Shown here one piece after another: positions 21,745 through 33,260 of a DNA stretch of 64,000 bases (within the stretch, counting starts at the first letter, position 1; the number at the start of each line of letters is the position of its first letter). The notes beneath the pieces were generated by a model that ran no database searches, was not told where the DNA came from, and saw only the letters and a program-made list of their open reading frames with translations. The stretch is from Channa striata (lineage: Eukaryota; Chordata; Actinopteri; Anabantiformes; Channidae): NCBI GenBank assembly GCA_033026295.1, contig CM065170.1:32438780-32502779 (forward strand), given 5' to 3'. The position numbers and the translations under genes were made by a program.

Positions 21745-22060
21745 CTTTCTTAATCACGGAGCTGCTCTCGCTCAGATCATCGCAATCACACAGGCGCCGG
21801 CGTCCTGTTGTCGGAGCGTGTCGACCCTAACAGCTTTTGAATATGCAAGGTGTGTTCGGTGTTCCCTGTGTAATTATGCTGCTGACGTCGTGGAAGCAGG
21901 TGTAGATTTGGCTTCCAGCACCTGTGGCATGACCCAATTGTTTGATTTGCACCCAAATGTCTTTCCAAGAATTAATTTATGCACAGAAAAGGCTTCATTT
22001 GAGTCTTTGAGGCCTTCATTCATATTCCTACGACCCAGTGGCTTCTTTACGTAAAGGTCA
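21745..22060. promoter_or_regulatory. Candidate regulatory block
   Basis: TTTTGAATATGCAAGG, GTGTAATTATGCTGCTGACG, CCCAATTGTTTGATTTGC and AGAATTAATTTATGC give POU-, SOX- and homeodomain-like cores, with CpGs around 21795-21830. The frames that run across it have no recognisable domain, so a non-coding role is more likely. Confidence 0.42.
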
Positions 22061-22369
22061 CGTGTTTCTTTATGGTGTACCGTCCTGGACAATGATTTTG
22101 CCTTGTTATGTCTCAAGTCCTGTGATAGGATGCAGAGGCGACGTCCTACACGTGTCTGCACAGTAAACGGGAGGCCGATTTGAGATGATCAGCCCACCTA
22201 GCTAAAGGAATGATTTCTGGCTCTAATTTTGGAAGATATATGTCTTTGCTTTCTACAAATGTCCGAGCCTCGTGAGCTAGTCCAGGGCTGTGTGAGTTGT
22301 AAAAGGTGTATTTTGAAGGCTCTGCTGCCAGCAGGCCAAGGGATCGGCTAGACATTTAACAGAGCAGGG

Positions 22370-22645
22370 AAGAGACTCCAGCAAAGGCACCTCACAGCTG
22401 TAAAAACACAGGCAGACGCAGTTTCTCGCAGGGAGACGAGAGGTGGACTTGGAACGGCGGCTCCAGGTGACTGCACACCTTGACTTCCATTTATCAAAAG
22501 CCTGTTTACTCTGGCTGACAAGACCGAGCCGCAGAGGAATCGACTTCCCGGGAAATGATAGATGTGGCGTGCTCCACAGCTGTGAGAAAAGCCTGGCAGC
22601 TGCGGCCAGAGGCGATTCTTGAAGATTTGGAGGGGGAAGTGGTGT
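22370..22645. promoter_or_regulatory. Candidate regulatory block
   Basis: E-boxes CACAGCTG (about 22393) and CCAGGTGACTG, with TTCCATTTATCAAAAGCC, GGCTGACAAGACCGAG and a CpG-bearing GCCGCAGAGGAATCGAC. Unique and repeat-free. Confidence 0.3.
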
Positions 22646-22649
22646 TACA

Positions 22650-23450
22650 CTGAGGTGACGATCTGGCATGGAGCGCTTGTTACAGAGAAAACACACCGCG
22701 GTGTAGAGGTAGAAATCTGTGCTTTAACATTTAATCAAAGTGTGAAGATTATGCTGTTCCGTATTCACACCTGGGAGCTGCCCATTTTAATAAAATGTGG
22801 ATTTTGACCGTTGGCAACGAGACAGTGAGTAAACTCCTCCCAATATGTTTCACATGTCCCAAAGCAAAATTCCAAACGTGAGCTGCACGGTGGCCCCCAG
22901 GAAGAAACTGTTTGTTGTAGTGTGCAGCAGTGTGGTGTGAGGTCATTTATTTGAAGAAAAGAAGGTCACCACGGACAAATTGAATTAAATACATAACGGA
23001 AAGCAGGTGACAAATGTTCTTCGGTGGGTTACATAACACCAGAACGCTTCCACAATTATTAGCGATAATCCAAAAACCACCACTGGTGATCTAGTTTGGT
23101 ATGCTGAGGCTTCAGGGAGGACGGTGTCCCTCACTGAACTATCAAAACCTGTCCAGATGAACCTGCTGGGTCTCCCTAGGGTTTACAGCGAGGCTCCCTC
23201 TCTGAACCAACCTTCCTCCCACTCAGCAGAAACTGTACCGGGAACTCAGCCGGCTTCAGGTTCTTTGCTCACTCACAATAATGTGGTAACCTGCCACGCA
23301 AATTTGAATTAGCAAATGCACTTAAAGCCCATTTTGACACACTTTCAACCTCGGATCCCACAAAATAACATACTGTAAAATCCATATCATTGTGTTGTAG
23401 TGTGTACGTTCACAAGTTCTCAATTAAATTTGCACAAACCAGATGGCATA
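22650..23450. other. Non-coding stretch, no gene recognised
   Basis: Unique sequence with short chance frames only. I see no repeats, RNA genes or convincing exons. Confidence 0.5.
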
Positions 23451-23454
23451 CAGT

Positions 23455-23900
23455 AACCTCGGAGCTTTCAGAGCCCCCGGACTTGCGACGCCCCAGGGCG
23501 ATTGCCCATTTTGCCTGGCTGGTAATCCAGCCTCATTGTGAATAGCTCGAGGTCTGCTCTTTCCCTCCACAAGGAGAGAAAAGACAAACAGAAGTGAGAT
23601 CAAGGGTCAGCCGTACATTTTAGACTTTACCGCGGAAACAAATTGTGCTCATAAATACGACTACATGATAAATAATCTTCCCCTGGACCCACTGATACTT
23701 CCTGTTGGAGCAAGAGATCAGCTCAGTTTCACTGCCCACACAGCTCACACTCTTTGGCTTTCGCAGGGCAGCAAACATGTGACACAGTAATGTAATAAGG
23801 TAAGCTTCACTTAGATACAGGAAAGGCGCATTAGATATTTTTATGGCTTAAGAAAATGCATAATAACATGCTACTGAAATTGCCCCTGGGAGTTGGATGT
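23455..23900. promoter_or_regulatory. Candidate regulatory block
   Basis: Two parts. At 23460-23560 there is a CpG-bearing segment (CCCCCGGACTTGCGACGCCC) followed by GGCTGGTAATCCAGCC, a near-palindromic sequence with a TAATCC core. At 23660-23880 there are ACATGATAAATAATC, GTAATGTAATAAGG, GCGCATTAGATATTTTTATGG and GCATAATAACATGC. Unique sequence and motif-dense. Confidence 0.36.
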
Positions 23901-24221
23901 TGGATAGGAGAGTAGGAGGGTGGGAGAGGATTGCGCACGTAAAGAAAAAACAACCTTCGGTGTGTTCCTGAGCTAAGATAAGCCGACATTTCCTCCCTAT
24001 TTGGCTTTATTTTCCCTCGGCTTTAGAGTCAGGCCCTATATCCCGCACTACAAAGCTTCTGCACGGTTGAAACTGGAGCCACTTAAAACCTGGACTAGTG
24101 GTGTCCTCTTCCATGACCCCACCTCCAGTGTTGACCCTGCCGCTGATACCCCCCGAAGTGCGCAGGAAGCGCACACACCACCATGAGAAGCCCACGAAGA
24201 AGACTCCGCTGCTGCTCTACT

Positions 24222-24254
24222 GCTGCTGCTTCTCTCTCTTTTTGAAGCAGCAGC
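24222..24254. repeat. Short perfect hairpin (11-bp stem, 11-base loop)
   Basis: GCTGCTGCTTC at 24222-24232 is the exact reverse complement of GAAGCAGCAGC at 24244-24254. The stem is built from CTG/CAG triplets. It is too short for a microRNA precursor and lacks the U-run context of a terminator, so it is probably a by-product of triplet repetition. Confidence 0.55.
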
Positions 24255-24299
24255 GTCAACAAGAAAGGTCTAAAGAGTCCGAAGTTACACATCGGATCC

Positions 24300-27200
24300 A
24301 GTAATGATTATCAGAGGTGCTTGAATGCCTCGGAGGTGACATGTTAATGTTTTGTCTTTCAAACGGGAACAAGGGTGGCAGAGGAGTAATACTAATAAAA
24401 CTTCAAAGAACACCCGAACTGTGCTTGATCTAGGGTAACCTGGGAATGGCGTGGGTGCAATCTCGCATATAAGCTGGTATTTTCTTTTTTCTTTTTCCTG
24501 TTGCTGAGGAAAATAAACCACCGCAGAGCCCCTTTCCCCCTCAGGCTCTCTCCCACGTTTAACGTGTTATCCTCCACATCTGTAATAATAAGAGTTCATT
24601 TGTTGTTATTACGGCTTTTATCTGCAACCTGCATCTTACATCCACAACATCCTCTCTGCTACACCTTCCTCTCTGCTCCGGTGTGTTTACACTCAGCGAT
24701 AAACTTTTGTCCAGAGAGGCCACGCTTAATTCATCGGCGCTGTGACGGATACGCACATACACTAAAGAGTACAATAATATACACAGCAGTGATTCCTCGG
24801 TAATGCATTTCTGCTCAAGCTGCTGTTTGCTCTGCCACTGATCGTAATGCCACTCTGCAGGAATGTGCTTCTGAACTTACTGTGCAGCGATGTCCTCTGA
24901 AAGTTACGTTTCATCCTTCCAATTTGTGTACTAATTTGAGTAATTTGTGAGACAGCGACACAATTAACAGCGCATAATGTGAAACACTACATGTTTTCAT
25001 TTAAATTGCTTGAATTAAAAATGGCAAAAATGCTGCACTAGTTAATGTCACCAAGAATTAAACCGCAAGTATAATTTAATACATAAGTTTGAGCATCACA
25101 GACGTGTCAAAACCCATGTAAACTTTGTGTGTGAGTGTGTGAATGATTATGTGCTTCAACGTTTGTCCAGCCAACACTTCACTGTGCCACAGCAGCGTCT
25201 CAGTAGACAGTGATATCTTTTGTTGGCGAGATGGGAAACATCTCCCAAATTTGGTTTTCAGTGCTGGGGAACTGTCGTCGGATGTGACAGTCTCATGTCG
25301 GAAGAATAATGTAGCTTGTCAGAGCGGTAAACAGCGACGTGGGGAGTTGTCCTGCGAGGTGACGAGCAATAGCAACAGTGTCAAAGGCGTCTTGCGCTGC
25401 CGACATAATAAAAGGCAACGACTTTGTTGAGAAGTGGCGTGAGGGCAGGATGTTTTATAGAAAAATGAAGGGAAAATTTGGGAAAAAACATAAACATAAA
25501 GCAAATAATCACAGATCTCCTGTGATTTTTCTCTCCCACATTGTTTTATTACTTACCAGGCTGTCTCATGTGCACAGTTTTTGTTTATTAACTTCCGTCA
25601 CTTCCATCACTGAAATGCTTTTAGTGCTGTTTTGAGATCTTCATACGCTCTCACGTCTTAATATTTTCAGTGTCACTCGCACACATTGTAGGTAGTGTGT
25701 GCTCACTGAAAGCTACACTAGAGAGAGGCAGAGTTATCTAACACATATCTTCTTCAATCTCCATTATCTCTTCCTCCACACCTTTCGAACAGATTAGAGA
25801 GTTGCTTGCTATCTCCACCCAGATCTAACAGGATTAAGCGGATAAAGAGCCTCACTTTTACGTTTCCAGACAATTACCTTTTAAAAAGCCCACTTCACTG
25901 CACTTTATCTGCCTTTTTGGCTTGTCAAAAAAGATTCTTCTCTCACCTTTTTCAGAGCAGATATAAATCAGCGGTACTCACTGGTGCAGTCGTGAACCAA
26001 AATGCGGGAAAATCCAGGCAGGAATCATCACTCCAACCATCACTTTCAACCGCGGTGGATCAGATTTGAAGCTTTTATTTACCTCTTGAGAATCAGTATT
26101 GCTCTACAGCATTGGTTCCACAAATCAAGAAAAAAAACCACCTTCATGGCCTGATGGATTTGAAATGATGTAACACAGATACTAAACTGTTTGCTGAGCA
26201 CACACACACTCACTCACGCCACTTGCAGGTCACTGTGATGATATCTGTAGCCACCAAGCTGTGACACCATTGTTGTAATTTCCAACAGTGAGAAGCCGGA
26301 TTTAGTGTGAGCCTCAGGGCGCTGCATCGCTTAACACACACATACACACTTCTGCGAGGCAAACACTCATTGCATCATCTTCAGGCCAGTTGATGCGATT
26401 GTGCCCACGTACAGTAATGTAGTCACTGATAGCTTCCTTTTGTCATTGGTTTCTGCAGGAAAACGTTTCATCTTTCATTGTGCGTTGGAGCCACGTTTTT
26501 ACTCCACTTTGGAAACACACGGTATGATACAGGGTGGCAATAGTTGTTTGTTTAAAACTTTTCAACTCCTTTGTATAAATAGAGCAAATGTAACGCAGAA
26601 TCTTTTTTCCACGATAAACAGGAGAAAGGGGGCAAAAAAATTACATGCACTTTAAAGCGGTAACTAGAAAAATATGCTATGTTAGAGCACACTGGCCACA
26701 CATCTGTGACATTCTCACACACTCCATTTCTTTCATCATGACTACAAAAACACAGTAGTCTAATAATTAATATTCAAAACACAAATTCACTGCTTTGAAT
26801 GCAACATTTATGGGGCGCAGCTCATAGGCTTCAGAGTAAGCTGCAGGAAATCGGATCAGTGTCCTCACTTGTGAGTAAAGTAGCTAAGATGTGCTTCGGC
26901 TTCTTTATCACCACCACCATCAAGTGCTGTAGTAGGTCTTATCGAGCCTTAGCTACGAGTTGTTTTTTACAGATGCAGATTCTCAGTGTTGTTACTATGA
27001 ATTAACAATCTTTACTAGAGTTGTGCATGGGATTCTAATTATAAACTGTGAGTTGTGCCATTTTATAATAATGTGGAACACAAAGCAGGACTATACAGGA
27101 TGAGCAAGTGTCATAAAAATATTGAGAGCACGTTCGAGCTGCGTTCACTAATTCTTACAAACAGTTTTCATTTAACCACTCAGAGCGTGACGCTGCAGAT

Positions 27201-27550
27201 GTTTATCGTCACACGATCACTGAAGAACATATCCACCAAGAATAGAAGTACAATTGAAATATATTTCTAATATTATCAAAACCACAATGCCACCTCCCAG
27301 TGGCCCCGTGTCGTCCCATGGAAGTTCATTTGTATTTGTATTTGGAAACCACACAGAGCGAGAGCAGACAAAGCGCTGCTTTTGAAGTAAGTTTGAAAAG
27401 TGAGAAAGTAGAAAACAGCACATCAATAGAACAAGTTCAGCAAACGGAAGAAATTACAAACAGAATGAATGTGTAGTTCACAGCAGGTGCTTTGCTGTTT
27501 TTTTCCTACAGGCATAAGAAACTGTATTGTTGTGTGTGTGTTTGTAAAAG
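24300..27550. other. Non-coding stretch, no gene recognised
   Basis: Over 3 kb of mostly AT-rich unique DNA with short, unsupported frames on both strands. I see no splice-bounded exons, transposon ends or RNA genes. A few TAAT cores occur but without the density of the blocks elsewhere. Confidence 0.55.
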
Positions 27551-27555
27551 AAAAA

Positions 27556-27557
<2 letters not shown>

Positions 27558-27601
<44 letters not shown>
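27558..27601 (+). repeat. (GT)n microsatellite, 44 bases
   Basis: Uninterrupted GT repeat after a short A run. Cysteine/valine and threonine/histidine frames through it are artefacts. Confidence 0.96.
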
Positions 27602-27602
<1 letters not shown>

Positions 27603-27700
27603 CCTGAGCCTCCCCTGCATTCTTGTCTCCATGTGTTAGCAAGCACATCGACACGCATCCTTGAATGTAAGACTGTTTGTGTGTATCTCAGGCACTAAGG

Positions 27701-27702
<2 letters not shown>

Positions 27703-27762
<60 letters not shown>
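27703..27762 (+). repeat. (GT)n microsatellite, 60 bases
   Basis: Thirty perfect GT units, only 101 bases downstream of another 44-base GT tract of the same orientation. Perfect purity at this length suggests a highly length-variable locus. Confidence 0.96.
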
Positions 27763-27764
<2 letters not shown>

Positions 27765-28260
27765 TATGGATTGGGTCAGTGCAACCAGGCATGTTTTCAA
27801 ACTCGAGCCAGCAGCAGTCAGATCAGGGCTCCTACACGGGTCTGTCAAGTGTGGAGATGTATGAAACATATTGGTCACGTCCAGGACTTGATGGGTCGAG
27901 GTATTAGACAAAACAGGTTTAGAGGCTGGATGAAAGGATGGCGCCTTTGGAGAAAAACAGCGGAATTCCAGAATTACACCGGTTCGGTGCTGTTTACAGC
28001 AGGGTTGTGGTCGTCAGGGTTGTTTTCCTTCATTTCGGAATGAGATGAGAAAGATCTTTGGAGCAGATGTCACCGCAGCATCCAGGTTCTTCAGGTTTTC
28101 AACAAGCAGCCCACACGTCACAGGGGTCAAGTGCAGAGGACATGACATGACAATGTTAGGGAACGATTTGGAATGATAGTCTCGGGTTTTTCTGTGGCGT
28201 CTTCCACATTCATCGCACCATCAACACGACGCTGACGTTGAAATGGACATAGTTTGATCA
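27765..28260. other. Non-coding stretch, no gene recognised
   Basis: Unique sequence with no supported exon. Nothing else recognised. Confidence 0.5.
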
Positions 28261-28267
28261 AACAGTC

Positions 28268-28345
28268 AGTCAAAGCTTTATTAATATCACCTTTCATACA
28301 GATTCAGGCAATTCAACATGTCTTAAAATGCTTTTTTGACTCAAG
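28268..28345 (+). mobile_element. Probable degraded retrotransposon-derived tail
   Basis: CAAAGCTTTATTAATATCAC followed by CTTTCATACA and a later AAAATGCTTTTTTGAC resembles a motif very common in teleost genomes: 'AGCTTTATTTATATAGCACCTTTCATAC ... AAAGTGCTTTAC' type tails of SINE/LINE copies. This copy is short and diverged, and I see no body or target-site duplication. Chance similarity is possible. Confidence 0.42.
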
Positions 28346-28349
28346 TAAC

Positions 28350-29285
28350 TCACTAAACCATAGTTATTCATGTAGAGGATTATGATGATGATGCAAGACA
28401 AAGAAAGCCAGTCAAACCGTTTGATTTGACATTGACATTTAAAAAAAAATTATACGTTTTATTTCTACTTTGATTTTTTTATATATAGTGAAACATTTCT
28501 AACCAAGTAGAATGAAGTCCAGTTGACATGACTCAGCCTTCACATAACCAATCCTGAAAGACTGACAACCTCCAGCGACACTCACTGTAACTGTTAGTTT
28601 ATATTTGTCTCGTGTATCTGGTAGAAATCTGTTCTCCGCACTGAATAATCGAGCTGCAAGTATAACTTTAACACATTGGCATTCTTGCTGCTTGGTTTTC
28701 CAAACAGAGCAGCCACGTTGGGAGTCACTGTCTGGATTCATGGTCACTGCAGAAGTTGTTGTGAAACCTGAAATTTTCGCACAGGCCTAGCACGTGCCTG
28801 TCGTTGTTGTAAAACTCTTTGTCGCCCTGGTGCAGGCCTCCTTGTTCGTCAGTGCCACTCTGGTTGGACGGAACCTGATCCTTCTCTGCCTCTTTCCAAA
28901 GCGCGGCGATGATACGATAGCTAACATGTTTCTAAAGGCCAAAAATGACATAAAAGCCCCCCCACGGGGGAGCTTGCACACGATCCCCCACAACACGCAC
29001 GTTTGGGCCCTTCCTCTCCTTCCACCATCTGGCGTCAGCAGAAACTTGCAAGCTTTGTCTCCATTTGCTCTGGACGAACAGCGCCCCCCTCCTGTTTCGT
29101 ACTGTAAAGCAGTCCAGCAGGTTTCCCTCCAAGTCGGAACAGGTGGCTCACAATGAAAGATGCAGTGTAGAGGCTGTTGGACAGGCGGACAGTCTTAGCA
29201 GTAATGCCCTTATTTTTATTCAAATGTACCGAAATCTATTGGCTAATGACTTATTAATATTTGAATAATCTTAGCACGGTTAATG
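28350..29285. other. Non-coding stretch, no gene recognised
   Basis: Unique sequence. Overlapping frames on both strands at 28605-29160 look protein-like in places, but none has a recognised domain or consistent splice sites. An A/T-rich low-complexity run lies at 28438-28500. Confidence 0.45.
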
Positions 29286-29289
29286 TGGC

Positions 29290-29640
29290 GTCTAATTTCA
29301 GGTAGAGGCAGAGGAGATCTGGCCCCAGTGCAGGAGCTTAAACACTGCAAAAACACTTCAAAGTGTTCCCATAGAGTTGCACTGAGCAGTGTGTTTGAGA
29401 GCAGAGGGGGACTTTAGCACACCAGATGGACTCTGTCACGCTCCGGCTCGAGGCCTATCTGCCGGCCTCAGAATTTCATTAGTAGCTTGGCCCCGGTCGC
29501 AAGTTTGAAGAGCATAAGAGGTTCGATCAAAGGATTAGCAGCACATCTGAAGCAACAAATGGTCCACTTTTTTTTTTCTTTTTGCGCCCTCCCACCTCCA
29601 CAAAGTGCTTAGACCTGGCCAAAATGGGGGAGGGGGTAAG
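29290..29640. promoter_or_regulatory. Candidate regulatory block
   Basis: GTCACGCTCCGGCTCGAGGC, AATTTCATTAGTAGC, GGCCCCGGTCGCAAG, GTTCGATCAAAGGATTAGC (a TCF/LEF-type ATCAAAGG beside GGATTA) and GAAGCAACAAATGG lie in unique DNA. The ATCAAAGG site is a good match to the TCF/LEF consensus. Confidence 0.36.
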
Positions 29641-29644
29641 AGTG

Positions 29645-30135
29645 TGTGGCAGCACAAAGCCACCAGGCTCCTCTTGTCAAGATGGGAACAGATGACAAAA
29701 TCAAAATCGCTCTGATATAAAAAATGACAGTTAAGAGCGTCTGTTGGTTCTAAGTTGTTTTCAGTAGGATTACAAAGAGTATCATCTTATTATAACTGAC
29801 TTTTTTCCTGCTTTAGCTGTCCGAACCCCTACAACCGTATCCGCTTTCAGAACAAGTGTGCACTACTACAGTTAGCAACTGAATGCCAAAGGACTGTATT
29901 AGCTGAGCGGTACAGGTGGATTTTGATCCAAAGTAGCCGGCATCTTTGACCGGTCTAAACAGCGTAGCGCTATGATCGGCCCCCGCTGCCCAGGTTGGTT
30001 GGAAACACACGAGCAGACTTTTGTGTTGAGTTGCTTGAATGCACGGTTAGATAACAGCGTGTCCACTCTTTTTTCCCCCACTTTCCTCCTTCGTCTCTGT
30101 TTGATCAATGAACTCAATTACAGCCGTGTCCCGAG
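29645..30135. other. Non-coding stretch, no gene recognised
   Basis: Unique sequence with no supported gene or repeat. Confidence 0.5.
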
Positions 30136-30139
30136 GTTC

Positions 30140-30480
30140 CTCTCGCCACAGCACTCTCTCTTCCTCTCTCTGATGATGCATCACGCGAGCCACACCTGAC
30201 ACCTCCACCCCCTAAAAATCTCTTCAATAAATAAGAGGGGCATGGTTGGAGCACCCAGGCTCTCTGTTCCCCTCTATCTCTCTGTCGTCCCACACCAACC
30301 CTCAGAGTCTCCCACTCCCCAACAGCTCCAGCACCCAGCCTCCGTCTGATTCCTCTCCGCAAGGGTAGCCTCTAATAGATTCCCCCAGCTCCCATGTATT
30401 ATTAATGCTTACTGCTCTCCAAGGTGGCAGTGACAAATAGGGAGCAAAATTCACTGACTAGCGGTGAATGTACTTTTTAG
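30140..30480. promoter_or_regulatory. Candidate regulatory block within pyrimidine-rich DNA
   Basis: A C/T-rich segment followed by CCATGTATTATTAATGC, TCCAAGGTGGCAGTGAC, AAATAGGGAGCAAAATTC and CACTGACTAGCGG. The second half is unique and motif-bearing. The next 110 bases (30490-30590) are again strongly pyrimidine-rich. Confidence 0.3.
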
Positions 30481-30719
30481 TCATGCTTGAGCCTCCCCTA
30501 GTCCATACTGCTGCCAGTTGGAAGAGTTCTCTCTTCTCTTCCCCCCTCTCGCTCTTCATCTTTTTCCTTCTCTGCTTTCTCACTCGTGCTGAGAACGAAC
30601 CCAGGGAAACTGACCGCGGACGAACTCGAAAGCGAACGTTACTCCTTGGGAATCCACGTGGGGGACACACATATAATGCCGTTTTGGTTTGTTTTGGCAG
30701 TCCTTTTTAGATTCAACAC

Positions 30720-31780
30720 GGAAAAGTTGATCAAATGATCTTAACAATTAAGCGTTTTGAAAAAAGCAGGAAGTGAGTTTAGACTTTATTTGCCCAGAGC
30801 TTTGCCTATCAGGAGGAAATAACATAATATTATATCTGGAAACCCTCAAAGTTGAAAGATTTTGGCACTTCAAAACTTAATTAGCAGTAACATGAGACCA
30901 AATGTTTCTAAAACGTAGATGGGTAAAGTCAGAGCTGATGCAGACAAAGGTTTGTGTAGCTTTCCCTGCAATGACACCTTGTTTTGTCATGCTGTGAAAT
31001 GCAGTTAAAATAACTGGGGCATTTGTCTGTTGTGATGGATGTAAATACTTGTTTGAGATGTGCTTAATATAAAAAAAATCGCCTCTAGTCACATTTTTTT
31101 TCTTTTTGTTGTTTCTTTTTTTTGTTGCTGACTCCGATTCCGAGCTCCATAGTTCACATCCACCCTCGAGGGACAGCATCTGCAGAGGTTAACCCAGATT
31201 TGTGTGTCTGTCTGGGCCCTCACCTCTCCCTGATCCCCCTACCTGGATGTGACAGGAATAAGAGCAACAGAACAAGGCTCCGTTTGCCCTCTGAACAAAC
31301 GCCGTGGCTCACGGTGAATCGCATGCTGCTAACCTGACAGACAGGCTCACCTGGAAGGAGTCGCCCGAGTCGCTGTTTGTGTTGTCGCTTAATAGAAACT
31401 CGGCGCGTAACACAGCATATGTCACCCGGTCGACACCTTGGTCCTTCTCGCCTCCCAGCGTTGAGAGTGGAGCTCACCTGTTGAGCTGTTTCTACAGGCA
31501 GAGACTGTGATCTGGAGGGAACGTGAATAGAACAAAGCCAAATTGTTTTAGCGCGTTACATCTGGGAATTTGACTTTATTAAATGGGTTTTATGAGTTTT
31601 ATTTACTGGTGTTGAGTCAAACTGTTGAGTGCTGTCATGCTCTGACAGTTTGGAAACACACGCGTCCAACACCCGGGCAGATAAAACGCTCCTCCCTGTC
31701 TGTAAACGTCCTTAGGAAAAGCTTAGTTTTACTTTGTAGGACCAGAGGAAACAGTCATCTGCTCAAATATTCAACTTGAG
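30720..31780. other. Non-coding stretch, no gene recognised
   Basis: Unique sequence with A- and T-runs around 31070-31125. The overlapping short frames at 31120-31510 have no recognisable domain. I see no RNA genes. Confidence 0.5.
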
Positions 31781-31784
31781 CTGC

Positions 31785-31990
31785 AGCAGGCCTTTGTAAT
31801 CCCATATTTAAATATGTTGCAAGTGAAATAAGGGCCTGCTCATTTAATATGAACCTGTTAATATCTGTTTGATCAAGGTTTAGCACGAGCGCTCCTCCCT
31901 GACTCTGTCAAGGCAACGTTCACAGGTTTGGTTCAGCTGATATAAGTAATTACAGCGGCGGGTCAGAGCCTTTCTCAACCGTTTGGAGGA
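31785..31990. promoter_or_regulatory. Candidate regulatory block
   Basis: TTGTAATCCC, CATATTTAAATATG (a perfect 14-base palindrome near 31804), CTCATTTAATATGAACC, TTGATCAAGG, a CAGCTG E-box and GTAATTACAGCGGCGGG. Close packing of homeodomain-like and E-box sites in unique sequence. Confidence 0.4.
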
Positions 31991-32221
31991 TGGGAGTGGA
32001 GGGTTCGGTGTTCTCAGAGAAACCCCCCCACCCCCACCTCGCTCTCACCCCCCTTGCCTCTGTCTTCATTCACCGAGCTCTGTGACGCGAGAACCCACTC
32101 TACAGCTGTTCCCCTGTTGATCAATTAAAAACATGCTTTGGTGAAATAATTAGCTGACATTTGCTCCTACTTAACAGATGTTTCTGTGAATTCTGCCTCT
32201 AAAAAAGTACAGAGGTGGAGG

Positions 32222-32226
<5 letters not shown>

Positions 32227-32254
<28 letters not shown>
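32227..32254 (+). repeat. (GT)n microsatellite
   Basis: Fourteen perfect GT units between two regulatory-looking segments. Confidence 0.95.
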
Positions 32255-32257
<3 letters not shown>

Positions 32258-32324
32258 GAGTAGGGGGAGGAGGGCATTTGCACATCTTCTGCACAAAGAG
32301 AAGGTTCTTCTGCTTGCATTTCAA

Positions 32325-32505
32325 AGTTGTGTACATCTTTTAGAGCAATTACGAGAGGTGGGCCCTTTGCTGATATGATTTGAATGCTAATTTGAGCGCC
32401 GATCATCATAGTTAACCATCGTTTACATAATTACCCTGTAATTTGCATCACATTACAGCAATATTATTGGCATTAAGCAATTAATTAAACCCAAATATGG
32501 ATTGT
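32325..32505. promoter_or_regulatory. Homeodomain- and octamer-rich block, strong enhancer candidate
   Basis: In under 200 bases: GAGCAATTACGAG, GAATGCTAATTTGAGCGCCG, AGTTAACCATCG, TTTACATAATTACCC, an exact octamer ATTTGCAT at 32441-32448, CACATTACAGC and TTAAGCAATTAATTAAACCC. At least six TAAT/ATTA cores plus an octamer in unique sequence make this one of the most enhancer-like stretches in the window. Conservation was not tested. Confidence 0.5.
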
Positions 32506-32879
32506 TGCATTGGATTGTTTGTGTCTGCTTGTGTTTAGCTGTGCTTCCATAATCATTTTTTGTTGTTTTGAACCAAACCAGATCCAATGCTCTCATGCTT
32601 CGATTGCTGTTTTCCAAACAACCATTTTCACTTGGCTACTTTTGGCTGCCTTTGAAGGCTCCTGGAGTTGGAATATTGATTTGGATCCCACTTAGAAAAC
32701 AAACAGAAACCATGTATATGTGTGTGTGTTTATGATGAAGAGGGCGTCCTAATCGTCTACCATGTCTTCTCCTCGTCTTCCCTCTCATCATCATCACCGT
32801 CATCATCATTAACTTGAAACCCCTCGTTCTCCGCACGGCATCTTTGTGAAGCGAGACGAATTTCCCTCTGCGGCGTGAA

Positions 32880-33260
32880 GACAGCTCACACGGGGAGGGA
32901 GGCTGAGGAGGAGGAGGAGGTCGGAGGTGGAAAGAGAGGTGCGGCTTCCCTAATGGCGGACAGCTTGTCAGGATTAGGGCAACGGGGGCTGTAAAATCTA
33001 CGCCTGATGAGGTGACGAGCCTCCTCTCTCAGCTCCAGCGCCTTACAGATTTGCCCACCTCTCCGGAACTTTCTCCCCTCACGCGGCCGCTGCTGCTGCC
33101 GCCCTGCTTGGGTGCAGCCTGTTCTCTCTCTCTCTCTCTCTTTCTCTGCCTTTGAAGTCCACTTTTAAGTGCATGCTTCGATGCCATCCATCCGAGGCCC
33201 CCAACTTTAAGTTTCAGGCTAAATTGGCTGATTTCATTACCATTCAGGTGAAGATTGTGG
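32880..33260. promoter_or_regulatory. GC-rich patch with short (CT)n repeat, weak candidate
   Basis: GAGGAGGAGGAGG and ACGCGGCCGCTGCTGCTGCCG give a G/C-rich patch with a NotI-type GCGGCCGC. A (CT)n run lies at 33123-33140. Afterwards come CTAAATTGGCTGATTTCATTACC and CAGGTG. Low-complexity composition explains part of the signal. Confidence 0.22.

Noticed and set aside
28605..29160. Protein-like stretches on both strands (for example GTDEQGGLHQGDKEFYNN on the minus strand)
   Set aside because: Stops bracket each within about 60 codons, splice sites do not match the open parts, and no family is recognisable.
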